NCBI GenBank assembly: GCA_902613175.1
Contig: CACMGJ010000010.1
Coordinates: forward strand, 1-64,000
Length of the DNA stretch: 64,000 nt
Direction: 5' to 3'
From: Halieaceae bacterium
Lineage (GTDB): Bacteria; Pseudomonadota; Gammaproteobacteria; Pseudomonadales; Halieaceae
The stretch's first letter is position 1. The number at the start of each line of letters is the position of its first letter. The notes beneath the pieces are model-generated. The model was given only the letters and a program-made list of their open reading frames with translations. It made no database searches and had not been told where the DNA came from. A program made the position numbers and the translations under genes. Shown in pieces: positions 58,199 through 64,000 of this stretch.

Positions 58199-59596
58199 CT
58201 AAGCCGCAGTAGTAACCACGTAAATCACGGATGTAATGATCAGCGCACCAAGAAGGTTTACCCAAATTCCCCAGCGCACCATCGTCCGAATGTCGATCTG
58301 ACCCGTTCCAAAAACAACCGCATTGGGTGCAGTGGCGACAGGAAGCATAAAGGCACAACTAGCGCTCATCGCCGCGGGAACCATTAATATCAGGGGATCA
58401 ATGTCGGCTGCCATGGAGGCTGCCGCCAAAATCGGCATGAGCAGTGCGGTTGTTGCTGTATTCGATGTAGCCTCGGTTAAAGCAGTTACCAGCAACGCCA
58501 CCGTCGCTATCGCAATAAGCGTCGGCACCATGGCAAGACTGGCAAGGATTTCTCCCATTTGACCACTCAAGCCCGAACTGACAAAGCCCTTGGCCAACGT
58601 GATGCCACCTGCAAACAGTAGTAGTACACCCCACGGTATATTGCTCGCCTGCTCCCAGGAGATAAGCGGCTCTCCCTCTCGGTCACGCGTTATGAACAGG
58701 GCCACGACCGCACAAAACGCGACCGCTGCATCATTGGCCATTGGCATATCGAGCCATGCGCGCCAACCACCAAACGGCTCGATACGCGTCATCCATGCGA
58801 GCGCGGTTAACCCGAAAATAATGAGCACCCGTTTCTCTGCGCTGCGCCAGGCACCAATATCTGGAAGATCCACAACGAGATCGGTCGGGACTTTCCGGGC
58901 CAGCGCTATGGCGATCAGCGGAATCATTAACGCTACGACTGGAACCCCCCATGACATCCACTGACTGAAACTGATCGCCGAGCCTGTCGTGTCCTCATAA
59001 ACTTGCATGAAGATAAGCGTAGGCGGTGTTCCGATCGGCGTTCCCAACCCGCCAATACTGCAAGCCCAAGCAAGCCCTAACAGAAGGGGTGCTGCCAGCG
59101 CTTTCGGCGCACTCGAGGTGGCAATAACTGCTAGCGCAACCGGCAATAGCATCAATACGGTGGCGGTATTGGAAATCCACATGCTGAGTGAGGCTGCAGC
59201 GAGCATAAATCCCATGATTAAACGCTTCGGCTCGTCAGCGCCAACGAAGCGAACAACCGTCACCGCAATCCGCGTGTGAGCCCCCGTAGACTCCATACCC
59301 TTAGACAATAAAAACCCGCCCATCAGAAGCAGGATCAAGGGTGATCCATAGGCAGCGGCAACATCACTCGGGCTAATGACACCCAAGAGCGGCAGCACTG
59401 CCATGGGAATCAGGGAGGTGACCGGAATCGGGATGGGCTCGAAAATCCACCAGAAAACACACAGGACAGCGACGCCTGTAGTAACAGACGCGGCCTCTGA
59501 CTGCCCCAGAAGGGCCGAGAGACACCCCGCTGCCAGGGCGGCAACCAGTCCAGGAATCACCGATGCATTTAAATTTAGCCAATGCGGTTTCAGCAT
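58199..59596 (-). CDS. SLC13/DASS family anion symporter
   Basis: 465 residues, about eleven membrane segments. It has the DASS signatures SNTATVLMLLPVALA and SNTATTALLMPILAA, which supply the paired Na+/carboxylate motifs, plus LPVATAPNAVVFGTGQI near the C-terminus. Most likely a Na+-coupled dicarboxylate transporter; the substrate (succinate, malate or other) cannot be told. It is divergent from moaA with only 37 nt between the starts. Confidence 0.9.
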   Translation of the reverse strand: MLKPHWLNLNASVIPGLVAALAAGCLSALLGQSEAASVTTGVAVLCVFWWIFEPIPIPVTSLIPMAVLPLLGVISPSDVAAAYGSPLILLLMGGFLLSKGMESTGAHTRIAVTVVRFVGADEPKRLIMGFMLAAASLSMWISNTATVLMLLPVALAVIATSSAPKALAAPLLLGLAWACSIGGLGTPIGTPPTLIFMQVYEDTTGSAISFSQWMSWGVPVVALMIPLIAIALARKVPTDLVVDLPDIGAWRSAEKRVLIIFGLTALAWMTRIEPFGGWRAWLDMPMANDAAVAFCAVVALFITRDREGEPLISWEQASNIPWGVLLLFAGGITLAKGFVSSGLSGQMGEILASLAMVPTLIAIATVALLVTALTEATSNTATTALLMPILAAASMAADIDPLILMVPAAMSASCAFMLPVATAPNAVVFGTGQIDIRTMVRWGIWVNLLGALIITSVIYVVTTAA

Positions 59597-59633
59597 TGCG
59601 TATTACCCATGGTTGTTCGTTACACTAGGTGCC

Positions 59634-60635
59634 ATGAAATCTCAGCCATCCTCTCTTGTCGATACTTTCGATCGCCGGATCCGTTATCTACGGCTGTCGG
59701 TGACCGACCGGTGCGATTTTCGCTGCCAGTATTGCATGACTGAAGAGATGCGGTTTTTACCCCGTAAAGCCGTGCTATCCGCCGAAGAGATTATTCGGCT
59801 CGCGACGCTGTTCGTGGATTTGGGTGTTCAGAAAATTCGACTGACCGGTGGCGAACCGTTGGTGCGTCCTGACATCGTTGATATCGCCCAGGGGTTATCC
59901 AATATCGAAGGGCTCAATGAGCTTGTGATGACAACCAACGGTAGCCAACTGCCAACGCTAGCAAGGCCTCTGGTCGCCGCAGGAATCTCTCGTATCAATG
60001 TGAGTCTGGATACCTTGTGCGACAGCCAATTCGCCGAATTATCGCGAACCGGCGACCTGAGTAAGGTACTCGCTGGATTGGATGCGGCCATTGATGCCGG
60101 GTTCGAACGGATTCGACTCAACACCGTCTTACTGACGGGTAAAAATGACACCCAGATAGAGCCACTCATCGACTATGCGCTCCATAAGGGTATTGATATT
60201 GCCTTCATCGAAGAGATGCCGATGGGACATATCACTCAAACTGACCGTGAATTGAGCCTCGTACCCTCCGCACAAGTGTTGGAGACGATTCGGCGCCGGT
60301 TCAACCTTGTACCTATCGTAGGGTCTTCAACAGATGGACCCGCACGACGCTACTCGGTGCAGGGAACCAGCACCGAGGTCGGCGTTATCTCACCGATTAC
60401 GGATAACTTCTGTGATGCCTGCAATCGCCTCAGAATTACGCCAGACGGCCGATTGGTCCTTTGTTTAGGCCACGAAAATTCTCTGGATTTACGCCAGATG
60501 CTGCGTAGCGACATGGATTCGTCCAGCTTGAAACGTGCAATTGTTGCCGCTCTTGCGTATAAACCCGAGCGTCATGTGTTTGATCAGCCAGATGAACCTC
60601 AGGTCGTTCGTTTGATGAACGCCACTGGCGGATAA
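59634..60635 (+). CDS. moaA: GTP 3',8-cyclase MoaA
   Basis: 333 residues. The radical-SAM cluster is CDFRCQYC (Cys27, 31, 34) and a second cluster is near the C-terminus (NFCDACNRLRITPDGRLVLCLG). The chain ends in the Gly-Gly that MoaA needs. It starts molybdopterin synthesis from GTP. I chose the ATG at 59634; the ORF-track start at 59376 lies within the antisense transporter gene. The next gene starts 20 nt downstream. Confidence 0.97.
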   Translation: MKSQPSSLVDTFDRRIRYLRLSVTDRCDFRCQYCMTEEMRFLPRKAVLSAEEIIRLATLFVDLGVQKIRLTGGEPLVRPDIVDIAQGLSNIEGLNELVMTTNGSQLPTLARPLVAAGISRINVSLDTLCDSQFAELSRTGDLSKVLAGLDAAIDAGFERIRLNTVLLTGKNDTQIEPLIDYALHKGIDIAFIEEMPMGHITQTDRELSLVPSAQVLETIRRRFNLVPIVGSSTDGPARRYSVQGTSTEVGVISPITDNFCDACNRLRITPDGRLVLCLGHENSLDLRQMLRSDMDSSSLKRAIVAALAYKPERHVFDQPDEPQVVRLMNATGG

Positions 60636-60655
60636 CATCACACTAGGATTTATTT

Positions 60656-61603
60656 ATGTCCCATTCCTTTCCGAAGCTGGAGAGCGTTGACAGCATTGTC
60701 GAGTCACTTGCTACCGCGGGTTACATTTGTAACGAGCAAATCGCCACGGTTGTCTATCTAGCCGCAGCACTAGAAAAGCCTATCTTGGTAGAGGGTCCGC
60801 CCGGTGTAGGGAAAACGGAACTCGCGAAAAGCTGTGCGCAGGTGACAGGTGCACCGCTGGTACGCTTGCAGTGCTATGAAGGACTAGATGAGTCAAAGGC
60901 GATTTATGAGTGGAAGTACGGAAAGCAACTGCTTTACACACAGCTTCTCAAGACACAGCTCTCCGAGGTAATGGAAGGGGCGCAGGGTTTACGCGCATCG
61001 ATTGAGCGATTGCACAGTTTTGATGATGTCTTCTTCTCAAAAGAGTTCTTGGAGCCAAGGCCCCTACTTCAAGCAATCGATGCCGAGGGCGGTGTTGTGC
61101 TTTTGGTGGACGAGATTGACAAGGCAGATTTCGAGTTTGAGTCACTACTACTTGAAGTGCTCTCCGACTTTCAGGTTTCCATACCTGAACTCGGTACACT
61201 TCAGGGACGGTCAAAGCCACTTGTCTTCCTCACCAGTAACGATACCCGGGATCTGTCCGACGCGTTAAAACGCCGATGCCTGCACCTACATATCGACTTT
61301 CCAACGACGGAACTCGAGGGCCGCATCGTCAGAGCTCGCGTACCGCAGATCACTGAGGCTATGACAGATCATCTGGTCACCTTCGTCAGCAAAGTGCGCG
61401 AGATGGATCTCAAGAAACTTCCATCGGTATCAGAAACCATCGACTGGGCAAAAAGTCTGGTCCTGTTACACGCAGACTCGTTGGATGAAGAGCTTGTGAA
61501 AAGCTCTTTGAACGCACTCCTGAAGTATGAGGAAGACCTGACCAGTGTGGTCGAAAACTTGGTGGATCTCCTCAATACCGAAAAGCGGGCGGCCAACGCC
61601 TAA
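60656..61603 (+). CDS. MoxR-type AAA+ ATPase (CoxD-like)
   Basis: 315 residues with Walker A EGPPGVGKTE, Walker B LLVDEIDKAD and sensor LTSNDTRDLSDALKRRC. The segment IYEWKYGKQLLYTQLL is like CoxD, the ATPase that matures the Mo-Cu centre of CO dehydrogenase. AGGATT precedes the ATG. It is followed 6 nt later by a CoxE-like VWA protein, the typical MoxR/VWA pair. No CO dehydrogenase gene is in the window. Confidence 0.93.
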   Translation: MSHSFPKLESVDSIVESLATAGYICNEQIATVVYLAAALEKPILVEGPPGVGKTELAKSCAQVTGAPLVRLQCYEGLDESKAIYEWKYGKQLLYTQLLKTQLSEVMEGAQGLRASIERLHSFDDVFFSKEFLEPRPLLQAIDAEGGVVLLVDEIDKADFEFESLLLEVLSDFQVSIPELGTLQGRSKPLVFLTSNDTRDLSDALKRRCLHLHIDFPTTELEGRIVRARVPQITEAMTDHLVTFVSKVREMDLKKLPSVSETIDWAKSLVLLHADSLDEELVKSSLNALLKYEEDLTSVVENLVDLLNTEKRAANA

Positions 61604-61609
61604 AAGGTC

Positions 61610-63040
61610 ATGGCACACGCTGAACGATTCAGTCAGGACGCACCCACCGATCGACTGCTGGCCTTCATCGAATTTCTGCGCGGTCGAGACATACTGATAT
61701 CGCCTGCCGATTCACTTGTGGCTATGGAAGTCGCTGGGCTCGTTGGCTACGACGACCGGACACTGCTCAAAAATGGCCTGGGCAGTGCGCTGGCTAAATC
61801 AAAGTTTGAAATCGAAGTCTTCAACGAAGCCTTCGAGCAATATTTTGGCGCACCCTCTTCCGATAAATCCAAAAATGAAAACTCATCCAGCAGTGCGGAT
61901 GACAGCACAGGCGACAGCCCATCCTCTCAGGAACTGGGCGAGCAACTCTCGCAGGCAATGCAGGCACAACCTGAACTTGCGAAAAACCTGTCGAGCGAAC
62001 TGGTTGAGGCCCTGAAGAGCGGCGATGAGGCAGCAATTGCTATTGCCGTGGAGACGGCGGCGCAACAGGTCGACGTATCGGCGATTAAGCTACTGACGCA
62101 ACGAGGACAGTACATCCGCAAAATGCTCGACGCACTTGGCGAGCAAGCCCTTCGAGATGCCGCGGTAGAGCTTGAAAGCACTGAACCCGCTGCGTTTGAA
62201 GCAGTGCAGGCGCTGCGCGAGCAGCTTCGCAATAAGGTCAGAGATCGGGTCGATAGAGCCTATATGGTTCACGCCAGTGGCGATGCCGAGGATATGCTCG
62301 ATGAAGCACTGAGTAACATGTCGCTCGGTAATGTAGACCAGCACCACAGAGCCCGACTAAAGCGATTACTGGAGCGCATGACACGCAAGCTTGCCGCTCG
62401 TCACGGCCGCGTCCGAAAGCGCGTCAAACGGGGTCAACTGGCAGTGCCAGCAACCCTGCGAAAAGCCATGGCGACCGACGGTGTGCCTTTCAAACCACAG
62501 TGGCGCAAAAGCGTTCGTCGCAAACCTCAGATTTTGATTTTGTGTGACGTCAGCGGATCTGTGGCGGCTTATGCGAAATTCTTATTGCTGTTCCTCCACT
62601 CACTTCAAGATATTCTGCCGAGAACACGCAGTTTTGCCTTTTCATCGAACTTGGGTGAAGTCACAGAGACACTGCGTGCGCTTCCTGTAGAGATCGCCAT
62701 TGAGCGGGTCAACTTGAAGTACGGTGGTGCTACGGACTACGCCCGTGCTTTTGAGGACTTTGCGAGCCTGGCCATGACCGACATCAATCGCGTCACTACA
62801 GTGATTATTTTGGGTGATGCGAGGAACAATAATACGGATCCAAGACTCGACCTGCTTGCTGAAATTCGATCGAAGTGTCGACAGCTGATTTGGCTTAATC
62901 CGGAAAGCCAAAGAAGTTGGGGCACAGGTGATTCTGAAATGCCAGGCGTCATCCGCAACTGCGATGTGGCGGCCGAGTGCAGCACCCTCAAGCAATTAGA
63001 GCGGGTTATTGATGACTTACTAGTTCAGCTCAACAGTTGA
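61610..63040 (+). CDS. VWA domain protein, CoxE-like
   Basis: 476 residues. A von Willebrand A domain near the C-terminus has the metal-ion-dependent adhesion motif LCDVSGSVAAY (Asp313, Ser315, Ser317). The central region (about 85-125) is low-complexity Ser/Asp/Glu/Gln, then helical. RRKPQILI precedes the VWA strand as in CoxE proteins. The partner is probably the MoxR ATPase upstream; together they would insert a metal centre or remodel a target. The target is unknown. Confidence 0.92.
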   Translation: MAHAERFSQDAPTDRLLAFIEFLRGRDILISPADSLVAMEVAGLVGYDDRTLLKNGLGSALAKSKFEIEVFNEAFEQYFGAPSSDKSKNENSSSSADDSTGDSPSSQELGEQLSQAMQAQPELAKNLSSELVEALKSGDEAAIAIAVETAAQQVDVSAIKLLTQRGQYIRKMLDALGEQALRDAAVELESTEPAAFEAVQALREQLRNKVRDRVDRAYMVHASGDAEDMLDEALSNMSLGNVDQHHRARLKRLLERMTRKLAARHGRVRKRVKRGQLAVPATLRKAMATDGVPFKPQWRKSVRRKPQILILCDVSGSVAAYAKFLLLFLHSLQDILPRTRSFAFSSNLGEVTETLRALPVEIAIERVNLKYGGATDYARAFEDFASLAMTDINRVTTVIILGDARNNNTDPRLDLLAEIRSKCRQLIWLNPESQRSWGTGDSEMPGVIRNCDVAAECSTLKQLERVIDDLLVQLNS

Positions 63041-63267
63041 GCTAGTCAGTCTCCTCCAACTATAGTCCGCCGGCGGCGCCGGCACCCCCCTCATCAGCGA
63101 GGGTCTTAAGCCAATTTTCAAGATCCCTGCTGCGCACATTCTCGGGTTTACGTCGAACTGCTGTACCAACTGATCTGATAGCGCGTACACTTGCGACCGA
63201 TGTTGTACAGCGATCCGAAATAGCGCATCGACGTACATGACCCCAGTGGTTTGTAAGGTACTACAAG

Positions 63268-64000
63268 ATGATGGCTGCAGCATTTAGAACGGCAATAACA
63301 AACGGTAGCCCGTCTGACATTCTGCAAATAACCAGAGGCATCGAAAAAGAAGGCCTTCGTGTGTCTTCAAGCGGCCACAGGCTCTCGCAGAAGCCCCACC
63401 CCACACCATTGGGTTCTGCCCTAACGCACAAAGCCATCACAACGGATTATTCGGAAGCACTTCTCGAATTCATCACGGATGTCCATGATACGCCCGCGGG
63501 CGCGCTGAACGAGCTCCATCAACTGCACGCCTATACCGCTCAGTCACTTCCCGACGAAATCATTTGGGGCGCCAGTATGCCGGGAGAACTCGGACCCGAG
63601 ATGGAAATTCCCATTGCGAACTATGGCTCATCCAACATCGGTACGATGAAACGTGTTTATCGAAATGGATTGAGCGCGCGGTATGGTCGAACCATGCAGG
63701 TCATCGCCGGAATTCACTACAACTTTTCATTACCCGATGCGTTCTGGGAGACGTCTAGACTCATCGGTAACCCAGACTGTTCACTCACCAATTGGCGAAC
63801 GCAGGGCTATCTAGCGCTGATAAGAAACTTCCAGCGCCATGGCTGGTTACTTAACTTTTTAACAGGTAGCTCCCCGGCGCTTAGCCGCTCATTTATTCGG
63901 GGCGAGGTGCCAGGGCACCTGCAAAGCATTAACGATCACACACTTTATGGCGAGTTTGCGACATCTCTTCGTATGGGAGATCTCGGCTACACCAGCTCCG
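63268..64000 (+). CDS. gshA: Glutamate-cysteine ligase, 5' part
   Basis: The ORF track omits this frame because it runs past the window edge. From the ATG at 63268 (AAGG upstream; a second ATG follows directly) it encodes about 244 residues: RGIEKEGLRV, LEFITDVHDT, YGSSNIGTMKRVYR, IAGIHYNFSLPD and ATSLRMGDLGYTS, all GshA positions. It makes gamma-glutamylcysteine, the first step of glutathione synthesis. The 227 nt between the VWA gene and it contain a GCCGGC-GGC-GCCGGC palindrome but no other gene that I can see. Confidence 0.95.
   Translation, partial: MMAAAFRTAITNGSPSDILQITRGIEKEGLRVSSSGHRLSQKPHPTPLGSALTHKAITTDYSEALLEFITDVHDTPAGALNELHQLHAYTAQSLPDEIIWGASMPGELGPEMEIPIANYGSSNIGTMKRVYRNGLSARYGRTMQVIAGIHYNFSLPDAFWETSRLIGNPDCSLTNWRTQGYLALIRNFQRHGWLLNFLTGSSPALSRSFIRGEVPGHLQSINDHTLYGEFATSLRMGDLGYTSS

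Noticed and set aside
63020-63283. Minus-strand 87-residue ORF between the VWA gene and gshA
   Set aside because: It has no recognisable motif, overlaps the gshA start and the VWA gene end, and lacks a ribosome site.
1-64000. CRISPR arrays, insertion sequences, prophage or defence genes
   Set aside because: I saw no direct-repeat arrays, transposase, integrase or phage genes on either strand.

Overview
The window is a 64 kb chromosomal piece of a Gram-negative gammaproteobacterium. The evidence is an intact tol-pal cassette, lipobox lipoproteins, RlpA/MltB/PBP2/RodA, a class Ia ribonucleotide reductase with a Pseudomonas-type double ATP-cone NrdA, and a gene order (aspS-ruvCAB-ybgC-tolQRAB-pal-cpoB; lipB-ybeD-dacA-rlpA-mltB-rodA-mrdA-rlmH-rsfS-nadD-proA) typical of marine gammaproteobacteria. 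The secreted DUF1501/DUF1800 pair and the DUF3604 lipoprotein suggest an aerobic marine lineage such as the OM60/NOR5 (Halieaceae) group. That placement is inference from gene content; no phylogeny was run.

Layout. 1-3055: end of an Nramp-like transporter translationally coupled to pxpA-pxpB-pxpC (5-oxoprolinase). 3060-9251: envelope and unknown-function genes on the minus strand (DUF3604 lipoprotein, FMN-binding PNPOx-like protein, DUF1501/DUF1800 pair). 9430-11806: a small basic protein gene converging on two adjacent thiolase genes, each interrupted by one in-frame stop codon; the second has also lost its 3' end. 12037-22163: tRNA-Lys, then (all minus strand) cpoB, pal, tolB, tolA, tolR, tolQ, ybgC, ruvB, ruvA, ruvC, aspS, an fmdB-like gene and an HU-like gene. 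22419-27026 (plus): proS, a LuxR-type regulator, a PuuA-like glutamine synthetase and a glutathione peroxidase. 27041-38369 (minus): prfC, then lipoylation, peptidoglycan and elongation genes through to proA.

38425-46397: iron and redox genes (bfd behind a Fur-box-like site, bfr, grxD), argD-argF, and nrdAB behind a dense control region with a DnaA box and paired NrdR-like boxes. 46427-53011: dinG, an acyltransferase, a small membrane protein, rpsT, hslO and pckA. 53104-64000: an RND efflux pair, a peroxiredoxin, a DASS carboxylate transporter, moaA with a MoxR ATPase and a CoxE-like VWA protein, and the start of gshA, cut by the window edge.

Most of the window is conserved housekeeping DNA. 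The parts most worth a second look are the doubly interrupted thiolase locus beside tRNA-Lys; the divergent Nramp-like protein in the 5-oxoprolinase operon; a possible leaderless, Fur-controlled bfd; the nrdA control region; the TolA/Pal linker composition; the moaA-MoxR-CoxE cluster; and an acyltransferase with an altered HX4D motif. I found no CRISPR array, insertion sequence, prophage or recognised defence system.
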